From Streptomyces sp. DI166 (GTDB lineage Bacteria; Actinomycetota; Actinomycetes; Streptomycetales; Streptomycetaceae): 64,000 nt of DNA. Shown in pieces: positions 53,512 to 61,495 of this stretch (position 1 is its first letter; every line of letters begins with the position of its first letter). Location of the stretch: NCBI RefSeq assembly GCF_900091315.1, contig NZ_FLSP01000002.1, forward strand, positions 160,023-224,022. The letters run 5' to 3'. The notes beneath the pieces were generated by a model. That model searched no databases, was not told the origin of the DNA, and saw nothing but the letters and a program-made list of their open reading frames with translations. Position numbers and translations under genes: made by a program.

Positions 53512-54624
53512 TTACTTGAGGTCGCTTTCCTTGATGTAGCCGGAGTCGACGACCACCTTCTGGTAGTTCGACTTGTCGACGCTGACCGGCTCCAGCAGGT
53601 ACGCGGGGACGACCTTCGAGCCGTTGTCGTAGGTCTTCTCGTCGTTGACCTCGGGCTTCTTGTCGTTGAGCACCGCGTCGACCATGTTCGAGGCGACCTT
53701 GGCGAGTTCGCGGGTGTCCTTGTAGACGGTCATCGACTGCTCGTCGGCGATGATCGACTTCACCGAGGCGACCTCGGCGTCCTGGCCGGTGACGATCGGC
53801 AGCGGCTTGGACTTGGAGCCGTAGTCGTCGGACTTCAGCGCCGACAGGATGCCGATGGAGATGCCGTCGTACGGCGAGAGCACCGCGTCGACCCGCTCGG
53901 ACTTGTAGGACGAGGTGAGGATGTCGTCCATGCGCTTCTGGGCGGTACCGCCGTCCCAGCGCAGGGTGGTGACCTGGGTCAGCTCGGTCTGGCCGGAGCG
54001 GACGACGAGCTGCTTCTTGTCGATGTAGGGCTGAAGGACGTTCATCGCGCCCTGGAAGAAGTAGCGGGTGTTGTTGTCGTCGTTGGAGCCGGCGAACAGC
54101 TCGATGTTGAACGGGCCCTTCTTGGAGCCGTCCTTCAGGCCGAGCTTCTCCACGATGTAGGTGGCCTGGAGCTCGCCGACCTTCTCGTTGTCGAAGGAGG
54201 CGTAGTAGTCGACGTTCTCGGTGCCGAGGATCAGGCGGTCGTAGGAGATGACCGGGATGTCGGCGTCCTTGGCCTGCTGCAGGACGTTGTTCATCGACTT
54301 GTTGTCGATGGCGGCCACGATCAGCGCCTTCACGCCCTGCGTGATGAGGTTCTCGATCTGCGAGACCTGCTGGTCGGGGTCGTCCTCACCGAAGACCAGC
54401 TTGGTCTTGTAGCCCTTCTCCTTCAGGTGGGCGACGACGTTGTCGCCGTCGGCGATCCAACGCTCGGAGGACTTGGTGGGCATCGCGATGCCGATGGTGG
54501 CGCCCTCGGTGCTGCCCTTCCCCTCCTCGCTGCCGCCCTCGCTGTCCTGGCCGCAGGCGGTCAGGGTCAGGGCCAGGGAGGCGGCGGTGGCTATCGCGGC
54601 GAGTGCGGCTCTGCGGTTGCGCAT
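53512..54624 (-). CDS. chvE: ChvE-type sugar-binding lipoprotein
   Basis: The 370-residue protein has a lipobox LTAC and the ChvE core: [60 protein letters not shown] and [16 protein letters not shown]. ChvE proteins bind D-galactose, L-arabinose, D-xylose and related sugars for MmsAB import. GAGGAAG is positioned for the ATG at 54624, not the one at 54630. Given the nearby arabinan genes, L-arabinose is a likely ligand. Confidence 0.93.
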   Translation of the reverse strand: MRNRRAALAAIATAASLALTLTACGQDSEGGSEEGKGSTEGATIGIAMPTKSSERWIADGDNVVAHLKEKGYKTKLVFGEDDPDQQVSQIENLITQGVKALIVAAIDNKSMNNVLQQAKDADIPVISYDRLILGTENVDYYASFDNEKVGELQATYIVEKLGLKDGSKKGPFNIELFAGSNDDNNTRYFFQGAMNVLQPYIDKKQLVVRSGQTELTQVTTLRWDGGTAQKRMDDILTSSYKSERVDAVLSPYDGISIGILSALKSDDYGSKSKPLPIVTGQDAEVASVKSIIADEQSMTVYKDTRELAKVASNMVDAVLNDKKPEVNDEKTYDNGSKVVPAYLLEPVSVDKSNYQKVVVDSGYIKESDLK

Positions 54625-54666
54625 GGTCATCTTCCTCGATGTCTCAGCACGGCTGGGGTGTGTGGG

Positions 54667-54734
54667 ATTCTGTTTGACTACGTCGGCTTCTGTGAAGAGG
54701 GGGCGTCGAAACCTTTATGAATATGTTTCGAAAC
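54667..54734 (-). promoter_or_regulatory. chvE promoter with upstream GTTTCGAAAC palindrome
   Basis: On the minus strand TTCACA (54696-54691) and CAGAAT (54672-54667) are 18 bp apart. Upstream lie the perfect palindrome GTTTCGAAAC (54725-54734), of LacI-operator type, and a second GTTTCGA (54712-54706) on the same strand. This differs from the paired boxes seen at the other sugar genes. Confidence 0.5.
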
Positions 54735-55683
54735 GTCGGAGTGCGCCGGGAAGCCGTGAACCGAGCGGCGCCATCTCCCCGTCGGCTCCGTGCCGGGCGA
54801 GCAGATCGAGCGCCAACCGGCCCCGGCGCACCCGCTCCTTGGCGGTGGCCAGCGTCAGCTCCCGCATGTGGTGGCCGTAGGGGTAGATGCCGGGGGCCTT
54901 GGACAGGCCGAACTTGAGGTACAGCGGGGCGCCGCGCCGGATCAGCTCGGCGACCTCGTACATCCGGACGTAACCGCCGAGGTCGTCGGGGGCCTCGATG
55001 TACATGTCCATGGGGCAGGCGGAGACCCGGCGGATCTCGGTGAGATGGTCCAGGGTCAGATCGCTGGGCACATTGACCGAGTCGGCGCCGAGCCGCTCGT
55101 AGACCTCGTAGGCGGCCGGGTTGACCGGGCCGATCAGGGCGCTGACCTTGAGCGTGGTGTCGGCCGGGAGGATTCCGGCGGCCCGCCCCCGGTGCAGGGT
55201 CCACAGCACCCCCTCGTCGGCGACGAGCAGGCACTTCACGCCCAGTTCGGTGGCGCGTACGGCGTCCTCCACGCACCCGGCGACCGCGTCGTGGCCGCGG
55301 GCGCGCAGTCCGGCGCCCCGGGAGTCGGTGCGGGTGGAGCCGCCGATGTCCCAGGTGCCGCGCGGGCCGGTGAACAGGCAGAGTTCTATGTCGCGTTCGG
55401 CGGTGGCCTCGACCATCTCGGTGATCTCCGAGTCGGTCAGCATCCACACGCCGCTGCCCTGGCTGATCCGGTGGATCGGCACGTCGAGCCGCGAGGCCTC
55501 CTTCAGGACGACCGCCAGCGCTTCGGGGCCCTCACAGGAGGGGATCTCGGTGCGCCAGCGGCCGCCGCCCGGGAAGGTGTGGGGCGAGGCGTCGGCGGGG
55601 GAGAGGTCGGGCGCACCCAGGCCGAGGGCGGCGAGCGCCTGCTCACCGGGTCGACGGGCTGCCGTGGCGGAAGCGTCGGTCAC
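54715..55683 (-). CDS. U32-family (peptidase U32-like) protein
   Basis: The 322-residue soluble TIM-barrel-like protein matches the U32 family in outline: EVYERLGADSVNVPSDLTLD, VSACPMDMYIEAPDDLGGYV and YLKFGLSKAPGIYPYG. U32 members were named as collagenases but several act in RNA or cofactor modification. Its placement under a paired-box operator next to sugar importer and sugar-acid genes suggests a role in sugar metabolism. GTG at 55683 has GAAGGA 7 bp upstream; the open frame to 55752 runs through the operator. Confidence 0.7.
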   Translation of the reverse strand: MTDASATAARRPGEQALAALGLGAPDLSPADASPHTFPGGGRWRTEIPSCEGPEALAVVLKEASRLDVPIHRISQGSGVWMLTDSEITEMVEATAERDIELCLFTGPRGTWDIGGSTRTDSRGAGLRARGHDAVAGCVEDAVRATELGVKCLLVADEGVLWTLHRGRAAGILPADTTLKVSALIGPVNPAAYEVYERLGADSVNVPSDLTLDHLTEIRRVSACPMDMYIEAPDDLGGYVRMYEVAELIRRGAPLYLKFGLSKAPGIYPYGHHMRELTLATAKERVRRGRLALDLLARHGADGEMAPLGSRLPGALRRFETYS

Positions 55684-55697
55684 AAGCTGTCCTTCTG

Positions 55698-55732
55698 GTT
55701 CGGTATTTCGGACGGAGTTCGCGGCTCTGGGT
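55698..55732 (-). promoter_or_regulatory. Paired operator boxes upstream of the U32-like gene
   Basis: GTTCGGTATTTCGGAC (55698-55713) matches the consensus at 14 of 16 positions. A weaker box begins at 55717 (GTTCGCGGCTCTGGGT), exactly 19 bp further. The near box ends 15 bp before the GTG start. No clear -35/-10 pair fits the position seen at the other four sites. Confidence 0.6.
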
Positions 55733-55885
55733 AGGCAAAGGGCCGGGAGCACCGGTACGGCTCGGGGTGTACGCCGGTACGGGGACCGTCAGGTCGCCCC
55801 CGTACCGGCGTACGGCTGGGGTGGCCGGGGGCCGGGTGGCCAGGTCGTGTCCGTAAGGTCACGCCTGCCGCCCGACGGATACGTC

Positions 55886-56890
55886 CTACGGCCGGAGGAG
55901 GACCTTGCCCACCTTCGGATCGCCGGCCCCGACAAGCTCGATGGCCTGCGGGAACTCCTCCAGCGACAGCTCGTGCGTGACCAGCGGCAGCGGGTCCAGC
56001 AGCCCCGCCGCGAACACCCGGACGGCGTGCGCCCACGCGGCCGGGGGCGCCCCGAACACGGTGTGCACCTCCAACTGCCGTACGACCAGGTCCGTCGGGT
56101 CCAGACCGTCGGCGCCCGGCGCCGGGATGCCGGTGAGCACCAGGCGTCCGCCGCGCCGGAGCAGCGAGGCGGCGGTGCGCGCCGCGGAGGCGGACCCGGC
56201 GGTCTCGATCACCACGTCGAAGCCGGCGGGCAGCTCCTGGTCCCGGGTACGGAAGTCGCTCGCCCCGAACTCCCGGGACAGCGCCTCCCGGTCCCGCCGG
56301 GTGCCGACCACCAGCAGCTCGCCCGGCGATCCGGCGCGCAGGAACTGCACGGCGAACATGCCGAGCGTCCCGGTGCCGACCACCGCGACCCGTTCACCGG
56401 GGCGGGCGTTCGCCTTGATCGCCGCGGCGGCGATACAGGCGGCGGGCTCCAGCAGGGCGGCGGCGGTCAGGTCGCAGTCGTCCGGCAGCGGGTGCAGCAG
56501 CCGGGCCGGCAGGGTCAGCGTCGACGCCATCGCGCCGGGCTGGGTGAACCCGGTCTCCTCGTACCCGGCGCCGCACAGCGTGGTCTCGCCCGCGTGACAG
56601 CGGTCGCAGACCTGGCAGCTGCGGAACCCCTCCCCGACGACCTTCCGCCCGACCAGCGACCCGGGCACCCCGGCGCCGACCGACTGCACGGTCCCGGACC
56701 ACTCATGACCCGGTACCAGCGGGTAACGGACGTACCCCTCGGGCCGGTTGCCCTGGTACAGCTCGCGGTCACTGCCGCAGATGCCGACCGCGTGGACACG
56801 CACCAGCGCCTCCCCGGCCGCCGGCTCGCGCGGCTCGTGCGGGACCAGCCGGTACTCGCCCGGCGCCTCGATGACGACAGAGGTGCTCAC
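55886..56890 (-). CDS. Zinc-dependent alcohol/polyol dehydrogenase (MDR)
   Basis: The 334-residue protein has the catalytic zinc Cys in AVGICGSDREL, GHEWSGTV, the structural zinc cysteines in CQVCDRCHAGETTLC and the NAD-binding VAVVGTGTLGMFAVQFL. It oxidises a sugar, polyol or hydroxy acid with NAD(P). GTG at 56890 overlaps the stop of the enolase gene (GTGA), so the two are made together. Likely an early or late oxidation step in the sugar-acid pathway. Confidence 0.9.
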   Translation of the reverse strand: MSTSVVIEAPGEYRLVPHEPREPAAGEALVRVHAVGICGSDRELYQGNRPEGYVRYPLVPGHEWSGTVQSVGAGVPGSLVGRKVVGEGFRSCQVCDRCHAGETTLCGAGYEETGFTQPGAMASTLTLPARLLHPLPDDCDLTAAALLEPAACIAAAAIKANARPGERVAVVGTGTLGMFAVQFLRAGSPGELLVVGTRRDREALSREFGASDFRTRDQELPAGFDVVIETAGSASAARTAASLLRRGGRLVLTGIPAPGADGLDPTDLVVRQLEVHTVFGAPPAAWAHAVRVFAAGLLDPLPLVTHELSLEEFPQAIELVGAGDPKVGKVLLRP

Positions 56891-58047
56891 TGCCCACCGC
56901 CCTTCGGCTTGCGCTGCTCCCAGCCCTCGGCCCACAGGTCGAACCGCGCCTGCTGCTGCGGGAACTCCGCGGCGGCGTCGGCGTCGAACTCGACCCCGAG
57001 TCCGGGGGCCTCGGAGAGTTGGAAGTACCCGTCCACGACCTGCGGGGCGCCCTTGACGACCTTCTTGATCTCGGCGTCCGCGAAGTCGTTGAAGTGCTCA
57101 AGGATCTTGAAGTTGGGAGAGGTGAAGCCGACCTGGAGCGAGGCGGCGGTCAGTACCGAGCCGCCCACGTTGTGCGGGGCGACCAGCATGTAGTGCGTCT
57201 CGGCGGTCGCCGCCAGCTTGCGGGTCTCCCAGATGCCGCCGATGTGGCCGACGTCGGGTTGGATGATGTCGACGGCCTGGCTCTCGAACAGCTCCCGGAA
57301 CTCGATCCGGTCGTGGATGCGCTCACCGGTGGCGACCGGGATGTCCACCTTGGCGGCGACCTTCTCCAGCGCCTTGAGGTTCTCCGGCGGGACCGGCTCC
57401 TCCAGCCAGGCGGGCTTGAAGGGGGCCAGCTCGCGGGCGAGGCGGACGGCGGTGGCGGGGGAGAAACGGCCGTGCATCTCCAGCATCAGCTCGGCGTCCG
57501 GGCCGATGGCGTCACGGACCGCCTCGATCAGGGAGACGGCGTACAGGGTCTGCTCGTGGTCCAGCTCGTAGTGGCCGGTGCCGAAGGGGTCGATCTTGAG
57601 CGCCTTGTACCCGCGCTCCATCACCCCCTGGGCGGCCTTGTGGTACGCCTCGGGCGTGCGCTCGGTGGTGTACCAGCCGTTGGCGTACGCCTTGACCTTG
57701 TCGGTGACCTTGCCGCCGAGCAGCTGCCAGACCGGGACGCCGAGCGCCTTGCCCTTGATGTCCCAGCAGGCCATCTCGATGACGGCGATACCGGACATCA
57801 CGATCTCGCCCGCGCGGCCGAAGTCGCCGTACTTCATCCGGCGCACCAGGTCTTCCAGGGCGAACGGGTCCGAGCCGAGGATGTGGTTGGTCTCGGCCTC
57901 CCGCAGATAGCCGATGAGCGCGTCGGTGTGGCCCAGCATCCGGGTCTCACCGACTCCCGTGATCCCCTCGTCGGTGTGCACCTGTACGTAGGTCAGATTC
58001 CGCCAGGGCGTTCCGACCACGTGTGTGCTGATTCCGGTGATGCGCAC
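56887..58047 (-). CDS. Enolase-superfamily acid-sugar dehydratase (MR subgroup)
   Basis: The 386-residue protein has the mandelate racemase fold: ISTHVVGTPWRNLTYVQV, catalytic Lys in YKALKIDPFG, metal ligands in LMLEMHGRFS, WLEEPV and VATGERIH, and the catalytic His in LVAPHNVGG. Such enzymes dehydrate sugar acids to 2-keto-3-deoxy acids. The KxDPFG motif fits galactonate/arabinonate-type members; exact substrate uncertain. GTG at 58047 has AAGGGA 10 bp upstream; ATG at 58080 is an alternative. It carries paired boxes at 58088-58122. Confidence 0.87.
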   Translation of the reverse strand: MRITGISTHVVGTPWRNLTYVQVHTDEGITGVGETRMLGHTDALIGYLREAETNHILGSDPFALEDLVRRMKYGDFGRAGEIVMSGIAVIEMACWDIKGKALGVPVWQLLGGKVTDKVKAYANGWYTTERTPEAYHKAAQGVMERGYKALKIDPFGTGHYELDHEQTLYAVSLIEAVRDAIGPDAELMLEMHGRFSPATAVRLARELAPFKPAWLEEPVPPENLKALEKVAAKVDIPVATGERIHDRIEFRELFESQAVDIIQPDVGHIGGIWETRKLAATAETHYMLVAPHNVGGSVLTAASLQVGFTSPNFKILEHFNDFADAEIKKVVKGAPQVVDGYFQLSEAPGLGVEFDADAAAEFPQQQARFDLWAEGWEQRKPKGGGQ

Positions 58048-58087
58048 GGCAGTTGTCCCTTGCTGCGTCGTCGGCTTCATTCCGCAT

Positions 58088-58154
58088 GTTCGATATTTCG
58101 TCATACGTTCGAAATGCTGACGTGACAGTAGGGACGCGGTGGTCGGAGTGTCAA
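58088..58154 (-). promoter_or_regulatory. Enolase-ADH promoter with paired operator boxes
   Basis: On the minus strand TTGACA (58154-58149) and CTACTG (58131-58126) have a 17-bp spacer. Boxes occupy 58122-58107 and 58103-58088, 19 bp apart; read on the plus strand the near box is GTTCGATATTTCGTCA, 13 of 16 to consensus, and the far box GTTCGAAATGCTGACG. The far box starts 3 bp after the -10, as at iclR and both GH43 promoters. Confidence 0.68.
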
Positions 58155-58337
58155 TGGGTCGTACGGATAACGGTTTCGACAGCGCTTTCGACACGGCTTT
58201 CGGTGCCCATTCCGTACCGCATCGGTGACGGATCGGGCGTATACCTCAACCGGCCCACCGGAAGGGGTAGTTCCGCACACAACTTTCACAGGTGGGCCTA
58301 GGAACGCACTCCGCGCGGAACTTAGTCTTCCCGCGTC

Positions 58338-59183
58338 ATGGACTACTGCCACCCGTGCCGACGGCACCTGAATGGCGCCCTCGCCTGCCCGGGCTGCGGC
58401 GCGCCGGTCGAAGAACTCCGCGTGTACGCGAGCGACGAGGCGCCGCGTACGGACTCGTACGAGCGGTACGAGGAAACCGCGAGCGCGCCGGAGCCGGCCG
58501 CGCGGGAGACGGCCGAGGAGGCCGTACGACCGGGAGGCAGAGCCGCAACCCGCCGCGCGGCCCGGGGCCGACGTGGCCGCGTCGAGGAGCAGTACGAGCC
58601 CGAGGGGCCCGAGGACGAGGGGTTCGAGGGCGAGGGCGACGACGAGGCGGATTCGGCCGGTGTCAGCCGCCGTGACCGCAAGGCGGCGGCCCACCGCCGT
58701 CGCCGCCGTCGCGCCCTGTTCGTCACGGCGGGGTTCCTGCTGGCCGCCGGTGGTCTGAGCCTCGCCGAACTGGGCCTGGACGCGCCGGGTTCGTCCCCCG
58801 CCCCGGCCGCAGCGGGCGACACCAAGGCCGACGGTGGCGCGGGCGAGGAGGCCGAGGAGTCGGCGGAGCCGGTCCGCGACACGGCGGACACAGTGTCCGA
58901 CGAGGCGTCCCCGAGCACGTCCGCGTCCCCCTCGCCGTCGGAGTCGGACAAGGACAAGAAGGGCAAGGACGACAAGGAGTCCGAGCAGCCGGAGGACGAG
59001 GCGACGAAGGACGCGCAGTCCGGCCAGGCGGACGGCGGCCTGCCCCCGACGACGGCACCCGACCCGACCCCGGCGGACCCGACCCCCACCCCGACGCCGA
59101 AGCCGACCCGCCCGGACCCCGATCCGGAACCGGAACCGGAACCGACGGAGACCTGCGACCGCTTCCTGTGGTGGTGCACCTAG
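58338..59183 (+). CDS. SCO2400-family zinc-ribbon membrane protein
   Basis: The 281-residue protein starts with a zinc ribbon (YCHPCRRHLNGALACPGCGA), followed by an acidic disordered stretch, a basic patch RRRRRR, one membrane helix (LFVTAGFLLAAGGLSLAELG) and a long Ser/Pro/Thr/Glu-rich outside tail ending in a Cys-bearing CDRFLWWCT. It is the actinobacterial SCO2400 family, function unknown. In the 180 bp upstream, TTTCGACA-like units repeat at 12-bp spacing (58174-58206), which may be a regulator site. Confidence 0.85.
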   Translation: MDYCHPCRRHLNGALACPGCGAPVEELRVYASDEAPRTDSYERYEETASAPEPAARETAEEAVRPGGRAATRRAARGRRGRVEEQYEPEGPEDEGFEGEGDDEADSAGVSRRDRKAAAHRRRRRRALFVTAGFLLAAGGLSLAELGLDAPGSSPAPAAAGDTKADGGAGEEAEESAEPVRDTADTVSDEASPSTSASPSPSESDKDKKGKDDKESEQPEDEATKDAQSGQADGGLPPTTAPDPTPADPTPTPTPKPTRPDPDPEPEPEPTETCDRFLWWCT

Positions 59184-59232
59184 CGGGAATCCGGCGAGCC
59201 CGCCAGCGGCTCCCGCGCGCCCCACCCGCCCT

Positions 59233-59341
59233 GCCCGTGCGCTCCTCCTGCGACGCGTACGCCCCGCCAGCGACGCCCGCGCGCCCCGCCCGTGCGCTCC
59301 TCCTACGACGCGTACGCCCGCCTACGACGCCCGCACGCCCC
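59233..59341. repeat. 55-bp tandem repeat between convergent genes
   Basis: A 32-bp block beginning GCCCGTGCGCTCCTCCT occurs at 59233-59264 and 59288-59319 with one mismatch, and the filler between copies is also alike, giving a 55-bp period. It fills the gap between the SCO2400-type gene and marR. Confidence 0.7.
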
Positions 59342-59343
59342 GC

Positions 59344-59781
59344 CTACGACTCCAACATCCGCCGCAGCAGATCCCGCAGTGCCAGCCGCTCCTCCTCGCC
59401 CAGCCCCGCGAGCGGCTCCCGGGCGAACCGGAGGGACTCGCGCAGGCTGCGCGCGACCTCGCGGCCCTCGTCCGTGGCGGCGGCCACCTTCACCCGCCGG
59501 TCGGCGGGGTCGGGCCGTCGCTCCACCAGTCCTCGGGCCTCCAGCCGGTCCACGATCCCGGTCACGTTCGACGGCTCGCACTTCAGGCGCTGCGCCAGCT
59601 TCCGCATGGGCAGCGGCTCCAGCGTGAGCAGCCCCAGCAGCCGCGCCTGCGCGCCGGTCAGGGCGTGCTCGGCGGCGGCTTCCTCGTACTCCTCGTGATA
59701 CCGCGCCACCACGGACCCGATCAGGTCGACGACCTCCATGGTCAGCGAGTCGGGGCGGTGGGACGTCTGCGGTGTGGCCAT
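59344..59781 (-). CDS. MarR-family transcriptional regulator
   Basis: The 145-residue protein has the MarR winged helix: LTGAQARLLGLLTLEPLPM, RKLAQRLKCEPSNVTGIVDR and LVERRPDPADRRVKVAAATD. The N-terminal reactive cysteine of OhrR is missing; the only cysteine is in the DNA-recognition region. It is divergent from a quinone/enal reductase-like gene, with a palindrome cluster between them, so it likely represses that gene and itself. Confidence 0.9.
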   Translation of the reverse strand: MATPQTSHRPDSLTMEVVDLIGSVVARYHEEYEEAAAEHALTGAQARLLGLLTLEPLPMRKLAQRLKCEPSNVTGIVDRLEARGLVERRPDPADRRVKVAAATDEGREVARSLRESLRFAREPLAGLGEEERLALRDLLRRMLES

Positions 59782-59803
59782 GGCTACCAGGGTACCCCGT
59801 TAC

Positions 59804-59864
59804 TTGACATCCTGAAATATTCAGGCGCATGGTTGTTTCAGGTTCTGAAGTTTCAGGCTCTGAA
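59804..59864 (+). promoter_or_regulatory. MarR operator cluster over divergent promoter
   Basis: TTGACA (59804-59809) and CATGGT (59828-59833) form a plus-strand promoter. CCTGAA-ATA-TTCAGG (59811-59825) lies in its spacer. Two more palindromes, TTCAG-GTT-CTGAA (59837-59849) and TTCAG-GCT-CTGAA (59852-59864), follow with a 15-bp period. Confidence 0.7.
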
Positions 59865-59886
59865 GTAATCAGGAAGGGTCACCCTC

Positions 59887-60909
59887 ATGTCCGACACCCC
59901 CACGCTCCCCGCCGTCAGCCGCGAGTGGCACCTGCTCAGCCGCCCCGTCGGCTGGCCGAAGCCCGAGGACTTCGCCCTGGTGGAGGCGGAGATCCGGCAG
60001 CCGGGACCGGACGAGGTGCTGGTGCGGAACACGTACCTCTCGGTGGACCCGTACATGCGGGGCAGGATGAGCGCGGCCAAGTCCTACGTCGCCCCCTTCG
60101 AGCTGAACAAGCCCATGCAGGGCGGCGCCGTCGGCGAGGTCCTCGCCTCGAACATCGACGGCATCGCCCCCGGTGACCATGTCCTGCACTTCGGCGGCTG
60201 GCGCGAGTACGCCACCGTCGGCGCCGCCCAGACCGTCAAGGTCGACGCGAACGCCGCGCCCCTGTCCACTTACCTCGGCGTGCTCGGCATGACCGGCCTC
60301 ACCGCCTACGCGGGCCTGCTGCGCACCGCGTCCTTCAAGGAGGGCGACACGGTCTTCGTCTCCGGCGCCGCCGGTGCCGTGGGCAGCCAGGTCGGCCAGA
60401 TCGCCCGGCTCAAGGGCGCCTCCCGGGTCATCGGCTCGGCCGGCTCCGACGAGAAGGTGAAGCTGCTGGTCGAGGAGTACGGCTTCGACGCTGCCTTCAA
60501 CTACAAGAACGGCCCCGTCGCCGAGCAGTTGAAGCAGGCCGCCCCGGACGGCATCGACGTCTACTTCGACAACGTCGGCGGCGACCACCTGGAGGCCGCC
60601 ATCGGCCGGCTCAACCGGGACGGCCGGATAGCCGTCTGCGGGATGATCTCGGTCTACAACGACACCGAGCCCGCCCCCGGCCCGCGCAACCTCGCCCGTC
60701 TGATCCAGACCCGCGGCCGGATCGAGGGCTTCCTGGTGGGCGACCACTACGACCTCCAGCCGCAGTTCGTCAAGGAGGTCGGCCCCTGGGTCGCCTCGGG
60801 TGCGCTGAAGTACCGCGAGACGGTCGTCGAGGGCATCGAGAACAACCTGGAGGCGTTCTTCGGGGTCCTGCGCGGCGACAACATCGGCAAGATGATCGTC
60901 AAGCTCTGA
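59887..60909 (+). CDS. NADP-dependent MDR oxidoreductase (CurA/leukotriene-reductase type)
   Basis: The 340-residue zinc-free MDR enzyme has LSVDPYMRGRMS, the YLGVLGMTGLTAYAGL substrate loop, the NADP-binding VFVSGAAGAVGSQVGQIA and VYFDNVGGDHLEAAI. Relatives reduce enals, enones or quinones with NADPH. It is divergent from marR and expected to be induced by electrophiles. ATG at 59887 follows AGGAAGG. Confidence 0.92.
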   Translation: MSDTPTLPAVSREWHLLSRPVGWPKPEDFALVEAEIRQPGPDEVLVRNTYLSVDPYMRGRMSAAKSYVAPFELNKPMQGGAVGEVLASNIDGIAPGDHVLHFGGWREYATVGAAQTVKVDANAAPLSTYLGVLGMTGLTAYAGLLRTASFKEGDTVFVSGAAGAVGSQVGQIARLKGASRVIGSAGSDEKVKLLVEEYGFDAAFNYKNGPVAEQLKQAAPDGIDVYFDNVGGDHLEAAIGRLNRDGRIAVCGMISVYNDTEPAPGPRNLARLIQTRGRIEGFLVGDHYDLQPQFVKEVGPWVASGALKYRETVVEGIENNLEAFFGVLRGDNIGKMIVKL

Positions 60910-61006
60910 CCCCTACTGCTGGATTTCGGCATGCGGTAACTTCTTTCCGAAACCGTCGTCGATCGTGGGCGCGAGTCGCGGCGGACCGAGGAGGAGAAGA
61001 CACCGC

Positions 61007-61426
61007 ATGTCCATCCAGCAGACGGACGTCCTGTACACCGCCGTGGCCACCGCCGAGAACGGCCGCGACGGCCGGGTCGCCACCGACGACGGCAGGCTCG
61101 ACGTGGTGGTGAACCCGCCGAGGGAGATGGGCGGCAGCGGCGCCGGGACCAACCCGGAGCAGCTGTTCGCCGCCGGTTACAGCGCCTGCTTCCAGGGCGC
61201 CCTCGGCGTGGTCGCCCGCCAGGAGGGCGCCGACATCACCGGCTCGACGGTCACGGCCAAGGTCGGCATCGGGCGCAACGACGACGGCTTCGGCCTGATC
61301 GTGGAGATCTCCGCGCACATCCCGAACGTGGACGGGGAATCGGCCCGCGCCCTGCTGAAGAAGGCCCACGAGGTGTGCCCGTACTCGAAGGCGACCCGCG
61401 GGAACATCACCGTGACCCTGGTCTGA
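61007..61426 (+). CDS. ohr: Organic hydroperoxide resistance protein
   Basis: The 139-residue Ohr/OsmC protein has both redox cysteines: Cys61 in AAGYSACFQGAL and Cys124 in HEVCPYSKATRGN. It reduces organic hydroperoxides with lipoyl or thiol reductants. ATG at 61007 is preceded by GAGGAG. It is 97 bp downstream of the MDR gene in the same direction and may share MarR control, although no operator-like copy is seen in that gap. Confidence 0.94.
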   Translation: MSIQQTDVLYTAVATAENGRDGRVATDDGRLDVVVNPPREMGGSGAGTNPEQLFAAGYSACFQGALGVVARQEGADITGSTVTAKVGIGRNDDGFGLIVEISAHIPNVDGESARALLKKAHEVCPYSKATRGNITVTLV

Positions 61427-61446
61427 CCCCGTTCGTTGCACAGCTG

Positions 61447-61483
61447 CGAAGGCCCCACCCTTGGACGTAGGGTGCGGCCTTCG
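61447..61483. terminator. Two-way hairpin terminator after ohr
   Basis: CGAAGGCC-C-CACCCT (61447-61461) pairs with AGGGTG-C-GGCCTTCG (61469-61483) around a 7-base loop, with a single C-C mismatch. It lies between the ends of ohr and the convergent serine hydrolase gene. Confidence 0.82.
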
Positions 61484-61495
61484 TGCGCGCGCTGG

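Noticed and set aside
54705..54734. chvE promoter as a sixth member of the paired-box regulon
   Set aside because: GTTTCGAAAC resembles half of the consensus but there is no second box at 19 bp; it fits a LacI-type palindrome better.
59344..59781. MarR gene as a classical OhrR
   Set aside because: The N-terminal peroxide-sensing cysteine is absent and the gene is divergent from an MDR reductase rather than from ohr.
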